DNA from: Daedaleopsis sinensis
Lineage: Eukaryota; Basidiomycota; Agaricomycetes; Polyporales; Polyporaceae
Direction of reading: 5' to 3'
Assembly: GCA_033807695.1 (NCBI GenBank)
Contig: CM066303.1
Coordinates: 620,001-684,000, forward strand
Length of the DNA: 64,000 nucleotides
How positions within the stretch are numbered: position 1 is the stretch's first letter; each line of letters opens with the position of its first letter. A program made the position numbers and the translations under genes. The notes beneath the pieces were generated by a model. The model had not been told where the DNA came from. It did not search any database and saw only the letters and a list, made by a program, of their open reading frames with translations. Positions 23,457 through 34,937 of this stretch are shown here, in pieces.

Positions 23457-24624
23457 CACGCACTTGCGAGCGCTTATACACTCTTCTCCCTTACTAGTAC
23501 TGCTGAAGTACTTCGACGACCGTCACGGTGGCCAACTCGACCTTTTGGCATTTGCTCGTCCTGGAAAAGAGAATGCTGAGCTGTAAGAACGCTCTGTTAC
23601 ATAGGATGGTGAGTGCTACTACTACTACATACCTTCGACGAACCGCAAAAACAATTTGGGAACTTGAGGGCAACTGGTAGCCTTGTACCATCATCACAGT
23701 ACTCGCTGGTGTTGCTCATTGAATGTCCGGAGGAACAATATACAGTACCTGAGCTTATTGTTCCTCTAAGAATGTCTGGCGCGCATCACTTACAGGGCGA
23801 TCTGCGGCATCAAGCCTGTTGCGTCGTGACTGTATGTTCCACTGGACTCGGACCGCATTCGAGTTAGCGTTGAGTGTACTCCTTTGCGAAATTCCTACAC
23901 TTACCACCACACAGAGCTGCGAGATTGCAGATTACGCAAGCTGACATTGTCTTTCCAGGCATATATACTCGCACAGGAAGCGATGAGTATGGACGCAACC
24001 ATCATCACAAATCACGATCCCATGCGATCTGGCAAAACATCACCTGATCGTTCTTCCACGAGACTGCGCCCGATACAACCTGATACAACGGTTCTTACAA
24101 CGCCGGTCGGTGTTCAACGGCAGCCGTGAACACCCGGGATAGCGCCTACTCTATCAACCCTCTTGAGTAGGTAAGCCAGGTAAGTACATGCACTCACTCG
24201 AATTGAAGTGATCACAACATTTTTAAAGGCTGTTGCGGTAGTGTTATAGCATCGTGGTGTACTCGCGTGTCTTGACCCATGCGGTACGCTGGATACGTCT
24301 CCTTCGGTTCCCCCAGCCGACTGCTTGTGCTCCTGATTCTTCGCACGCCAATACAAAGTTCAACAGCGAGAAGCCGCTGCACAGGCTTACCCTTGTTTAA
24401 CGCCTAAATCCGAAGCATCAGTCGAATGGCATCGCGCCCGACCCTACTTCGCGTTACGCAGTAGCGGACTGACATGTCCTCCAAGCCCCACGACAAGCTG
24501 CGGGTCCGTCCACATCCTTCTTGACCCCATCCCCCATCCCCTTTTTCTTTCTCATCCCAACTCGCTTTGTCACTCCCTTAGACCCTCTAGCTAGCGTATA
24601 CTCCCGTCTGGACGCAAGACCGCC
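23457..24624. other. Intergenic, no gene recognised
   Basis: About 1.17 kb between the BTB relic and the aspartic protease. Frames are short and without motifs. The 3' end is a pyrimidine-rich leader just before the protease ATG, as is common in fungal promoters. Confidence 0.45.
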
Positions 24625-26473
24625 ATGTACTTCCTCCCACAGACCCTCGCGGTCTCATGTCTCCTCTCGATCGCCTACCAAGAGGCCCTGGCGGCCCCGG
24701 GCCCAGGTTCTTTGCTCCCGATTCGCTCAATACCCCTCGTCCGACGGACGCGATCGCAACGCAATGGAACGGAGGTCGTGCAATGGCTCAAGACCCAAAA
24801 GGATTCGCTGCTAGCCAAGTACCAGAGCGGGAGTGCGCACGAGAAGCGCGCCAGTGGGGCGAACCTGTGCGTAATCTGCATCTTGCCACATCTCCATCTG
24901 TGTGTGACCTCAGCTGTCACAGCCTCACAAACCAACAGTTTGATACGAGTTTCTATGGCTCGATCGCTGTGGGGACGCCTCCGGTTGCCTTCAATGTGAT
25001 TCTGGATACGGGTTCTTCGTACGTGTTCTTGCATTTACAACTACTACTAGACCGTCTTACACCAAACGTGATACAGTGACCTATGGATTGCTAGTGGAGC
25101 TACGACCACAGATGCTGGAATTTCGAAGTTTGACTCTACCAGTACGTTGCCCTCTTCCGAGAATTGATCGCAGCAGCTTATCACTGCTGCGTCCGCCTCT
25201 CTCGCCGCCTCAGAGTCGTCAACCTTCAAATCTTTGAACTCGCCCTTCGAGATCAAATATGGCACGGGCGCTGCATCGGGAACTCTCGGCCAAGATGTCG
25301 TGCAGATGGCCGGCTTCCAAGTGCACAATCAGGTCTTCGGTGTGTCGCCCTAGCCAACCAGGTCTCGCGCTGTTAACTCTAACCTAACACCATCCACCAG
25401 CCGTTGCCACACAGCAGTCGGGCGTCCTCACCGCCCCCGTCTCGGGGCTCATGGGCATGGGCTTCCAAACCATCGCGTCGTCCCGCGCACCGCCGTTCTG
25501 GGAGACACTCGCGAACGAGACGGGCGCGCTCGACGAGCCCCTCATGTCGTTCCAGTTTACGCGCTTCCGCGACGTCGAGCGTGCGGAGAGCCTCGAGCCG
25601 GGAGGGACGTTCACACTCGGCGCGGTCGACAGCTCGCTGTTCACGGGCGACATCGACTACCAGCCCATACCCGACGGCCAGGCCGGGTACTGGATCCAAG
25701 AGATCACCGGTAAGCCCGGACGCCGTCTCAGATTTGAGGCCTGCGGAATCAGTCCTGCGCATTCGCGAACGTGCTGACGCACAGTGTTTGATATTGCACA
25801 GGGATGACTGTCAATGGACAGACGGTTACCATGCCCTCAGGATCGGACGCGTTCGGCGCGATCGATACGGGCACGACACTCGTGACGGGGCCCCCCGACA
25901 TGGTCGCGGAGATATACGCGAAGATCCCCGGTAGCCAGGCTCTGACTGGAGCGGGGATGGACGGGTTCCACCAGTACCGTGAGTCGCCGGTAGGCCCTTC
26001 GTCCTCTCGGCCGCGCTCGCTGACCGCCTCCGCTTCTCATGCTGCCGCACCCAGCATGTGACACGGACGTCGAAGTGACGATGCGCTTTGGCGCGAGCAC
26101 AATCTCCTGGCCGATCTCGAACGCGGACTTCCTCGTCGGCGACGGGACGCTGCGGGGCATGTGCGTCGGCGCCATCATCGGACTGGACACTGGCGGCACG
26201 AGCGCGCCCGCGTGGATCGTCGGGGACACATTCCTCAAGAACGTGTACTCGGTCTACCGCGCACGGCCGCCCGCGGTCGGCTTTGCGACGCTCTCGCCGG
26301 CCGCGCTCGCCATGAACGGGAAGCTGGGGCCTGCGCCGACGCCGACGATAGGCGCGGTTTCGGCGACCGCGAACGGCTTGTCATCGAATAGAGCTGCCGC
26401 GAGACATTCGGTCCCCGTTGGGGTACTGCTCACGCTTGTTATTGGACTCGTGGGCGTGTTCGTTCTGCTCTAA
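24625..26473 (+). CDS. Pepsin-family (A1) aspartic protease, secreted or surface-anchored
   Basis: Seven exons (24625-24866, 24923-25018, 25077-25141, 25214-25339, 25401-25709, 25802-25978, 26055-26473) join in phase to 477 aa. A hydrophobic signal peptide (about residues 5-23) precedes a propeptide with a KR site near the mature start. The two catalytic motifs are DTGSS (D109, followed by DLWIAS) and DTGTT (D301). The flap segment reads KYGTGAASGTLGQD, with the Tyr in place. A Ser/Ala-rich stretch and a final hydrophobic segment (VGVLLTLVIGLVGVFVLL) suggest a GPI or membrane anchor, so the enzyme likely works at the cell surface or wall. Both catalytic Asp are present and no lesion is seen. 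Confidence 0.9.
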
Positions 26474-26619
26474 GGCTTGATATCGTCTCTTGCAATCCGT
26501 GTCCTGGAGTTCTGTCTAGAGATCGCGATGTACATGCTTGTCTGTACAACCTAGCTGTTGCTCCTTCAGTGCTACGTCTTCGAAGTCTTGGAAAACAGCT
26601 AGATGTGATACCTTTCGGC

Positions 26620-27737
26620 CTACACCAACCCTTGTCCCCAACCGTCTAACTGTAGTCCGAACAGTTTCGGAAGCCACATCCACGTCTCTTTGCGCAAACC
26701 CAGCTCTATCTCCTCAGATTACTCCGAGCACTTCTCGCAATAAACCTCCGAGTGGAAATTATAGCAGTAGCTGGGACCGAGCAACGCGTCGAGAGTGACG
26801 GCATCTTGGATGTCCCTCGCTGCATCGGCGAAGGTTCTCGTCAGAGACCTCGTGTATATCTCTGGAGAGGGACAGTTGTCGCTGGTGCTTGCACATATGT
26901 TACCGAGGACCTTCATGCTCCTCTGGGCAAGCTGCAGCTGGGCTTTGAAGCATAGGCGGATGTCCTCGTGACTGAGATACTTGACCGTCCCGTCCTCGTG
27001 TTTCCACCCATCGAACAAGCGGTCTCCGAGGCCGGAGCACATGTAGAGGGCAACAGGGAGCAGGGAGGGTGTGTCGGTAAGTCGTGCGAGGTTGACAATA
27101 CGGATCGCTTCGGGGGCCGGGTGGCGTAGGAGAGGTTCTTCGTCAACTTGATTGGAGTACTTCAAAGCCGAGCGAGACGAATGCTCCGATTCGGTACAGC
27201 GCTCGAAGTCCGTCAGATCGGCCTTCAGAGCGGAAAGGGCCTGTCGCTGGATTATCCTCAATCTCGTACTTGTGCGCGAGACGAATCACGGCAGCTACTT
27301 CCTCGATGCGCAAGCGGAGATCCTCTGTGTCAGGATAGAGCCTGGTGTACGTGGGCCAGTCAGCGAGGTTGTCGCAACTTCAAGACGACTCACATACGAC
27401 GCTCTCGAGGAAGCAACACGCGGAGAAGATGAGTTAGATCCTGAGGGGAGTCTGACAGGCGGACAACGGGACAGTTTTCCATGGTGTCGTTGGTGTCCGC
27501 CTGTGAGGCCACAAGCATGTCCGCGAAGACTTTTGACTGGGAGGCGAGGAGCTGGCGATAGAGTCGGAAAGCGGTGTCTTGGGCGATGAGGATGATGTTT
27601 CCGTCGTCGAGCCAAAAATCCTGGCAGCGTTTTGTAGCCGTGCGAGCCTGAGCTTCACCGTCTTCCTCCAGTAGGCGCGCGCGTTTTGCGGGGCGTGTCT
27701 CATTTTCAGGTGCCACTGCTACCTCAGCGGCAGACAT
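26620..27737 (-). pseudogene. Broken BTB/POZ gene (BTB copy 2)
   Basis: Exon 1 (27737-27394) encodes MSAAEVAVAPENE, then the BTB core FWLDDGNIILIAQDTAF and VRLSDSPQDLTHLLRVLLP. Exon 2 starts at 27341 (LYPDTEDLRLRIEEV). One extra base near 27250-27256, after KYEIED, shifts the frame away from QRQALSALKADL. The rest is in the family frame up to VYCEKCSE, where a TAA (26719-26721) interrupts it; after the stop the frame continues with the conserved tail (LRKETWMWLPKLFGLQ) to 26620. Compared with intact copy 3 it thus has one frameshift and one nonsense change. Either lesion alone could be an assembly error; both together favour a pseudogene. Confidence 0.82.
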
Positions 27738-28253
27738 TGTCCCGACACAAGTCAAGGACACAACTTGGACAGGCACTTCAAAAGGTCTGTTTATGATCAG
27801 TTAAAAATGTCTAACAGCTCGAAGCTATACGCCACATAAAACCTGTACTTACCGTGAGGGCGCGGCAGACCGTGGTGGTGGCTGGGTGGTAGGGCACTGG
27901 GTGACCTAAATTGTACGTGACTACCGTGACAAATACGCTACGTCACGCGTTTACTGTCACGACGCTCTCATTCTGGTAGATATCTGTCGCCACGAGGCCC
28001 GCTGGTCCATGCTACAACGACTAAGTAATACGCCGCGCACATCCGACTAGAGGCATTGCAGACCCAACCATGACAACCCTTCTCGCGCGGCCGATCAATA
28101 CTGAATTTAATCCTGTGGAGTTCCTGCTAACTGGACTCGTCGTGGCCACACGGACTTCACTGATGTATCAGGGATACCAACCAATATATATGGCAGCAAG
28201 TATGTATAGGCGCAGACATCGCTATACGTGAGCTCTAGCTATGATCGGATCAT
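27738..28253. other. Upstream region of BTB copy 2, downstream of copy 3
   Basis: No gene seen. At 27901-27960 are five GTGAC or GTCAC words in 60 bp (27901, 27917, 27926, 27942, 27956), about 160-220 bp upstream of the copy 2 start. Confidence 0.45.
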
Positions 28254-29346
28254 CTACTGGCTGCCCAGTCCCCAGTCCTTGCACTGCAGCCCGAACAGTT
28301 CTGGGAGCCCCCGCCACGTCTTGATGCGCTGTTCCAATTCTCTCGAGCAGCACATTGGCTCGCAGTACCTGCAATAGATTCCTGCATTTATGTAGCGAGA
28401 TGGGTCAGAAAGCAAGACGTTGGGAGTGATCGTGTTCCGGTCGTGGGTCGCTGCGTCCACGAAGCCGTTCTTGAGGATTTCTTCACATTCATCCGTGTCC
28501 AGACAGTCTTCGCTGGCGATATCTTCAAAGATGCACCCGATCATCTCCACGTTCTTCTGCACAAGCTGCATTTGGGCTTTGACACATAGCCGTAGGTCGA
28601 ACGGACTGAGATGCTCGACGATCCCATTGTCGCGCTCCCATCCGTCGAGCATGCGTTCGCCGAGACAACAGCAGATGTATAAGCCGATGATGAGTAATGG
28701 AGTTGAGTCGGTGAGTCTAGCGAGGTTAACGATGCCGATTGCTGCCGGTGGTGGATGTTGCAGGATGGGTTCGTAACTGTGAGCGCTCTCGACGGAGTAC
28801 TGCATGTTCAAGCGTCGTGAGGGCATGCTCGTGCATCGCTCGAAGTTCGTCAGGTCTTCCTTCAGCGCTGAGAGAGCCTGTCGCTGTAGGTCTTCGATTT
28901 GATACTTGTGCGCGAGGCGGACTACAGCCGCGACGTCCGCGAAGCGCAGTCGAAGGCTCTCAGTGTCACGAAAAAGTCTAGAGGGGCGTGCCGCGTAAGT
29001 TTTATGAGTGTGTAGTGACCGGAGAGACAGCTCACATGCAGCGCTCAAGGGGCAGAAGGACGCGGAGCAGTTTGGTAAGATCTTGCGGCGAATCTGACAG
29101 ACGGACGACAGGGCATCCTTCCATGGTGTCGTTCGAGTCGGCACTCGAGGCCACGAGCATATCAGCGAAGACCTTTGACTGGGTGGTAAGAACTCTGCGG
29201 TAGACTCTGAAGGCGGTATCCTGGGCCACGAGGATGATGTTGCCATCGTCGAGCCAGAATTCCTCGCTGCGTTTGAGTAGTGCTTGTTTTCCGCTGTCGT
29301 CTTCTACACGTGCGCGTTTCTCGGGGCGTGCGTGCTCTCCTGACAT
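28254..29346 (-). CDS. BTB/POZ domain protein (BTB copy 3, intact)
   Basis: Two exons (29346-29036, 28977-28254) give 344 aa. The N-terminal BTB core reads EEFWLDDGNIILVAQDTAFR and VVRLSDSPQDLTKLLRVLLP. The second part carries ADVAAVVRLAHKYQIEDLQRQALSAL and GIVNLARLTDSTPLL, the hallmarks of the mushroom BTB family. The end has a Cys cluster (IYCRYCEPMCC) and W-x-LPELF, shared by all copies here. The ATG chosen is followed by a KRAR basic patch. A scaffold role, perhaps as adaptor to a cullin-3 ubiquitin ligase, is possible from the fold, but no cullin-binding motif is evident. It is the best-kept minus-strand copy and serves as reference for the broken ones. Confidence 0.85.
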
Positions 29347-31313
29347 CGTGTGTGTTACTTCGATGGCTACTCGGGTATCTGGGTGGCGCCTCGCACCGCG
29401 AGTCTTCGGATGCCAGTGGCTAGCGAGCGCCGAAGAGGCTGCCCACGACACTGGTTAACAGCGCAATAGTCAAATACTGTGCCACAACGAGCTGCTCCGC
29501 AATAGCAGCGCACCAAGTCCTGTTTGTGCAGTACTCACACTATGGTAGAACTAGATCTTGCCGTGTTGGTACTAGTACAGGTCGAAGAAAGGAGGTACTA
29601 CTACTAGCGACCGTGATGCGAAATTTCTGTGTGATGGTTACCGTCGCGTGTGTCACATACCATGTGATCGTCACGTCACAGCGCTACCGAACCCCATCAC
29701 TAGTGCAACACGTTATGGCACTAGTGTACCTTCCGACTCCGAGTCAAAGCTTCCGACAAGTCTTTTTGCTTTTCTGAGTCTGCTCTTGGTCTGCTCCTAC
29801 CGCGATTGTGGGTGCTGATCTTCCAACGCTTTTGTGACTGGGTCACCATCCGTTCGTAAGTACTGTTGACTCGTTAATGATATTGATCAAAATTGACGCA
29901 ACACGAACGTCATATCGCACTGGCATCGTAGCCCTCCTGCCATCCAGATATGTTACCCGCCTTCCAGTGTCAACAGTATAGAAGGGGGCACGACATGCCA
30001 TCATTCATACTGTGACAGTAATCCACGTGCACGCAGCCGCATGCTCGTCGACCGCAGGTGATTACACCAAGCCTACTCGACGACCCAACTGGTCCTCGTC
30101 CTCCTCCGAGTACTTACCACACTCCTCCCTGACTGTCGTATTATCCGGCGCAGGAGTTACTAGCATCTGGAGAGTACTCCCGCTGGCCAGCGGATGCCCA
30201 CGACCAATGATAGTGGATGCCTGCAAAGCAGATGACCTTCGTGGATACAAAATCCCCCGTTCTTCTTATCCCTGTACTCCTCTGCTGCCATGCATGGCCC
30301 CAGAGCCTCTACAGTCGCTCTGTGAGTGCCCAGGTAATCTAGTACCCCCCAAACAGGGAGGAAAGGGGTGGATGCCTCCTCGTCATTGTGGATGAAGCTA
30401 TGAGCGCCAGAGCGCCAGACCTGCATGTACTGGCACCCATTCGCTGTCGAGGCTCGAGTCCGTCGCCGCTATCCATGCCAAAGCTATAGGAACTGCCTTT
30501 CCTGCCGGCGACAATGTGCGATCAAGCTCAAGGACGAGCTTCATGTACTCGAGTGCGAGCGAGCATGAGACCATCACGCGTACGCAGCGTCGGAAATATT
30601 GGAACTCGACGACGCCCTGTTAATGAGCTACATATAATGGTCCATACGCTATCCTCTGCAGCATATACTATGCTGAGTACCAGTGATTTAGGAGCGCGAA
30701 TGCTACCTATTACTCGCATATTCAAATTTAAACATCTCTTCAATAACTTCATCAGTATTCACTGTTCCTCGTTTCTACTATTATGGCGAGTGCCTACAGG
30801 ACGGAGTACCTCGACGACACTCCTGGCTATGGTGATCTGGGTCGTTCCTCGTGACGTGATGCATGAGTGCGGTTCGGAGAGCCAGAGGCTGGTGGTTGAA
30901 AAGATACACAGGGAGCCTTGTCGGGGCGCTACCCTCTAAGTGGGACTCGTGGCAAGGGGATGGAGAGCGCGGGAACCCAGCGCTCGCGTGCTCTTCATCC
31001 TTGCCGAAACTTCCTTCCTCCTCCTCCTCCTCCTATGACAGACTCGGACCCGGGAGCTCTCAGCGCGACTCGACGCCATATTATCTCCGAAAGATGAGCT
31101 TCTGAAACTGTGCGAGACGGACAGAACCCCGAAAGTACGTGTATTTATATTGTTTCAGGGGTATTGAACTCTTACTTCGCAAGTCCTCATCCCCTTTGAG
31201 AGTACAGCGCTCATTCAGCAACTGTCTGGTCCGGGACGGCAACTTCACTCGCGTCCCATCGGCAGGCGGAGAATAATGTGAGAGTTTGCGACCTTCAAGA
31301 CGCCAATCTCTCA
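29347..31313. other. Long intergenic stretch, no gene recognised
   Basis: Nearly 2 kb. A GTCAC-rich patch lies at 29652-29680, about 300 bp upstream of BTB copy 3. Plus-strand frames at 30012-30395 and 30514-30939 and the minus frame 31081-31314 have no motif I can name. A short CTC microsatellite occurs near 31016-31034. Relics may be present, but nothing is supported. Confidence 0.4.
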
Positions 31314-31323
31314 TATATAAAAG
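31314..31323 (+). promoter_or_regulatory. TATA box of SDR copy 2
   Basis: TATATAAAAG, 63 bp before the ATG at 31386. Similar boxes stand 55-70 bp upstream of the other SDR starts. Confidence 0.6.
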
Positions 31324-31385
31324 TCTAAGGGTGAGTGAGCTGTCTACAGTCTACCAGTACCACTCTTGGACTCCTCCCATTCCTG

Positions 31386-32490
31386 ATGACTACCTACGCT
31401 GTTGTTGGTGCCTCTAGAGGCATTGGCCTTGAGTACATCCGTCAACTGGTACGATTCTCTCGTCATGACATGCGAACAATACCTCTAACGTATGTGACAG
31501 GCTGCAAGACCTGACGCGACTGTCTTTGCCATTGTGCGTAACGCGCGCATGTCAACTCATCTCAATGCAGTCGTCGAGAGTCTCAAGAACGTCCATGTTC
31601 TTGAGGGTGATGTCGCCGACTATGGCTCGCTCAAGGTCAGTAGCCTCTAACACCTGTCTCATTCTATCCATTGACATCGCCGTCGCCGTAGCATGCAGCG
31701 GAGCAGGTGTCTGCGCTCTCTGGAGGCTCGCTAGACTGTCTCATCCACAACGCCGCACGCATGGATAATCTGTACACAATGGGGAAAAGCTTCGATGATT
31801 TGTGAGTGACTTTCAGGCTCATGCGTGAAAATGCACGCTGAATCATCTCTTAGCGACGATATGGATGAGCTCGACGCAGATTTCATCGATGCCGTGAGTG
31901 TCTCATTCTATCCTCACCACTTACCTCCGGTCGACTGAGAGCTCGATGGCACATTATATCCGCCTGAAGTTCAAAATCAACGCGCTCGGCGTGGTCCACG
32001 GGATCGCCGCCTTTCTCCCTCTCCTCCGCGCCTCCACCGCTAGCCTGAAGAAGATCATCGTGATCAGCACGCCCACTGCGGACTATCAAACCGTGCTCAT
32101 GGCCGGCAAGGCGGACATGGTCTCATACTCGATGACGAAGGCCGCCGGGCTCATGGCCACCACAAAGTGGGCGCTCAAACTGAAGGACGAACACTTTGTT
32201 GTCGTGTCCCTCAACCCCGGCATGGTTGATACGACCGGCACCCGCGGCGAATTTGGTAAGACTCTACGTCTGTGTGCCTTGTCGCTCCTTGAGCTAATCA
32301 AGACGTAGGCGATCCTGTCGACCAGGCTAAGCTTCGGTCCATCGCGGAGGAGTTTGTCAAGATGGGGTGGCCAGTCGTTCTGGAGACAGCTGCGGAGTCC
32401 GTCGCGCTTCAGCTGAGCGTAGTGGACACGCTGAGACCATCCGATAACGGTCTACTGCTGAACCACAGAGAGCGGGCATTGCAGGCATGA
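31386..32490 (+). CDS. C-factor-like short-chain dehydrogenase (SDR copy 2)
   Basis: Six exons (31386-31448, 31501-31635, 31692-31801, 31854-31893, 31970-32255, 32309-32490) give 271 aa. The Rossmann motif IGASRGIG-type (here VGASRGIGLEYIRQL) opens the protein. The NAA motif of classical SDRs reads IHNAARM, and the active site has S149 (VISTPTADY), Y169 and K173 (SYSMTKAAG). LNPGMVDTTGT follows, as is usual after the catalytic Lys. An NAD(P)-dependent oxidoreductase is likely; the substrate is unknown. Intron positions and the lengths of exons 2, 4 and 5 (135, 40 and 286 nt) are the same in all intact copies in this window. It is followed by copy 3 in the same direction. Confidence 0.88.
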
Positions 32491-33075
32491 ATCTCAGGTT
32501 GCTACTTGTGCGTACATCTTACAAGTTTTCTCACTGCCACTCTTAGCTAATACATACATTGCGAAGGTCGTGCGGCGCTCGCATGTAGCTGGTACGCTAT
32601 GTCATCATGTACCCCCTGCAGGCAGTAGGCACGAAACTAAGGTCTGTGGCATGAATGTTGACAGTGATCCCTCGTCACTATGACTAGTATGTTCTTCGCT
32701 CGCAGGATCATTCAGTGCGAATCTCCATTTTCCTCGGGTAGGCTTCGCAGACCAATCGAGTGCTGCACGCGTACCATATTATAGTACTACGAATTCGTGA
32801 CAACCGGGTGGAGGTGTAGTGACAGAGCTGTACTCGCGGTGCGGCGCTTGTCACGTAGTGTTACGAGTTGATGACCGTTCAGCCCCACAAGCCCCACACC
32901 TCCTCCGAGCGCTTTAGCGACCAGCTCTCCGATCGGGGGATAAAGCACTCGCGTCTCTCCGGCAGCACCACACTCGACTCCGAGGACGGTACGAGGACGT
33001 CGAATAAAAAGGACGCCAATGATGCGACAGTCCGTCCTCGAAAAGGAGCCCACATTTTTCTTACTACCACAGAAT
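32491..33075. other. Intergenic between tandem SDR copies 2 and 3
   Basis: No gene seen. The 3' half is the upstream region of copy 3, with an A/T box (AATAAAAAG, about 33003) some 65-75 bp before its ATG. Confidence 0.45.
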
Positions 33076-34193
33076 ATGACGACCTACGCTGTTATTGGTG
33101 CTTCCCGGGGCATTGGCCTCGAGTATGTTCGCCAACTGGTATGGCCCTACTTTGTAACAATATTCCTTGCCGACTGATCTGACGCACTCCACAGGCTGCG
33201 AGACCCGAGACGAAAGTCTTCGCCGTGGTACGGAACGCTCACTCATCGACTCATTTGAACACCGTCGCCAAGGCATTCAATAACGTCCATGTTATTGAGG
33301 CCGACGTCGCCGACTATGATACGCTCAAAGTAAGTATCTATTCGGACCTCAAGTCACCCCCCGCTCGCAGTGTGCTCATACAGAAACTACCACGATAGCG
33401 CGCTGCGGAGCAGGTGTCTGCCCTCTCCGAAGGAAAGCTGGACTGTCTCATTCACAACGCCGCTCGCATGGATGCCAGCACCATCTACAAGGGCTTTGAC
33501 AGCTTGTGAGTGACCGTTGTGGCGGCGGTCTCTTCTCAAAGCTGAACCTGTGCTACAGCGAGACGATGGAAGAGTTCGACGCAGATCTCACTACCTCCGT
33601 GAGTTCGGCTGCTTCACATTTATCTGCTCGCGCTTCTGCTGATCGTGTCCGCCGTACTACTGCAGTTTAAAGTCAACACCCTCGGTGTGATCCACGGCAT
33701 CTCCGCCTTCCTGCCTCTCCTCCGCGCGTCCTCCGCGCCCCTCAAGAAGATTGTCGTGATGAGCACCGGGGGCGCAAACTTCCAGGCCGTGCTCAGATCT
33801 GGCAACAAGGACATGGTCTCGTACTGCGTCACGAAGGCGGCCGGACTCATGGCGACCACCAAGTGGGCTTTGAAGCTCAAGGACGAAGGTTTCGTCGTCG
33901 TGTCTCTCAACCCTGGCATGGTCGACACCACGGACACTTTTGGCGAATCCGGTGCGCACTTCTCCACCTAAGTGTTGAACTACGAGAAATGTTGAGCTGA
34001 TACGCTCGCAGGTGATCCGAAGGCGAAGGCTGAGCTGCAGGCTATTGCCAATGAGTTTGTCAAGAAGGGTATCCCGGTGTCTCTTCAAACACCCGCGGAG
34101 TCGGTCTCCTACCAGCTGAAGGTCGTGGACTCGCTGACCCCGTCGGACAACGGATTGCTGCTTAACCATAAGGAGCGAGCGCAGCAGGCATAG
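33076..34193 (+). CDS. C-factor-like short-chain dehydrogenase (SDR copy 3)
   Basis: Six exons (33076-33138, 33195-33329, 33399-33505, 33559-33598, 33666-33951, 34012-34193) give 270 aa with the same intron plan as copy 2. Motifs: IGASRGIGLEYVRQL, IHNAARM, VMSTGGANF and SYCVTKAAG with the catalytic Tyr and Lys, then LNPGMVDTTDT. Compared with copy 2 it has Met before the catalytic Ser and a shorter loop after AARMD. The product should be an active NAD(P)-dependent oxidoreductase. Its gene ends about 150 bp before the minus-strand BTB fragment, tail to tail. Confidence 0.88.
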
Positions 34194-34340
34194 GACGCCA
34201 TGGGCCAAATGTACAAATGTACGAGTACATCGCGGTCATAGGCTCGCTCGCGATCATAAATGAAGTTTTATCAGCACTAGCCTTGAAATTGTGATACAAT
34301 CGCCACTGGAGCTTGGCGGATAGATAGGCCTGTTGTAGCC

Positions 34341-34743
34341 TCAGAATTCGTATCCGGGAAACATGAAGATCATTACTCCGAGTCGGCCGCCGACGAGATC
34401 GAGGCGTTGGTGAGATATATGGTTGAGACTCGGATGTCCGCTCCCTCGCAATCTCCATACCCACTGCACTTTGGGCCAGTCGAGTTTGAGCTCTTCTGAT
34501 CTGAATACGGAGGGAAGCCGTGTATCACCAAATACTGAGGACTGCGCGACGAGTAATCCTCTGTAGACCCTGAAGCCTATGCGTCCCGCAACCAGCACAA
34601 TGTTCCCGTCCGTCGAGCCAATATTCACGATCATGTTCCAAGGCCGATAGAGCGGTAGGCGAGTTTGGTTATCCGATACTCGGTCCTTCGCATCTATAGA
34701 ATTACACCTAGGCCGTTTAGATGGAGGTTGGTTGTGTGGCGCC
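34341..34743 (-). pseudogene. BTB/POZ fragment (BTB copy 4)
   Basis: The start MAPHNQPPSKRPRCNS resembles the basic N-termini of the other copies. The BTB core is readable as GNIVLVAGRIGFRVYRGLLVAQSSVFGDT, but just before it one extra G in CTCGACGGACGGG shifts the frame: the other frame would read REYWLD, as in intact copies. After VFGDT similarity stops, so the second half of the BTB domain and the whole C-terminal region are gone. The remnant shares its upstream region with intact copy 5, which points the other way. Confidence 0.78.
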
Positions 34744-34937
34744 ATGTCGGCCCTCGATGGTGGTGGTCACAAACGAAGGAGTTCAATTAGCGTGACTTTC
34801 ACGGTCACCGGTTACAGGTACACCGGCGCTAGTGACCCATATACCTCTTGACTCTTACCATCTCCCATCTCGCATCCTGAGCCTCTCAATCGTCAACTCC
34901 GGCTCTCATATTTTCTTCTATTACTCTCATATCACAA
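34744..34937. promoter_or_regulatory. Shared divergent promoter of BTB copies 4 and 5
   Basis: 194 bp between two head-to-head start codons. It holds GTGAC at 34792 and 34832 and GTCAC at 34804, then a pyrimidine-rich leader ending in the copy 5 ATG. A bidirectional promoter is inferred from geometry. Confidence 0.45.

Noticed and set aside
30012..30939. Plus-strand frames of 127 and 141 codons in the 29.3-31.3 kb gap
   Set aside because: No motif, no splice-linked continuation and ordinary composition; likely chance frames.
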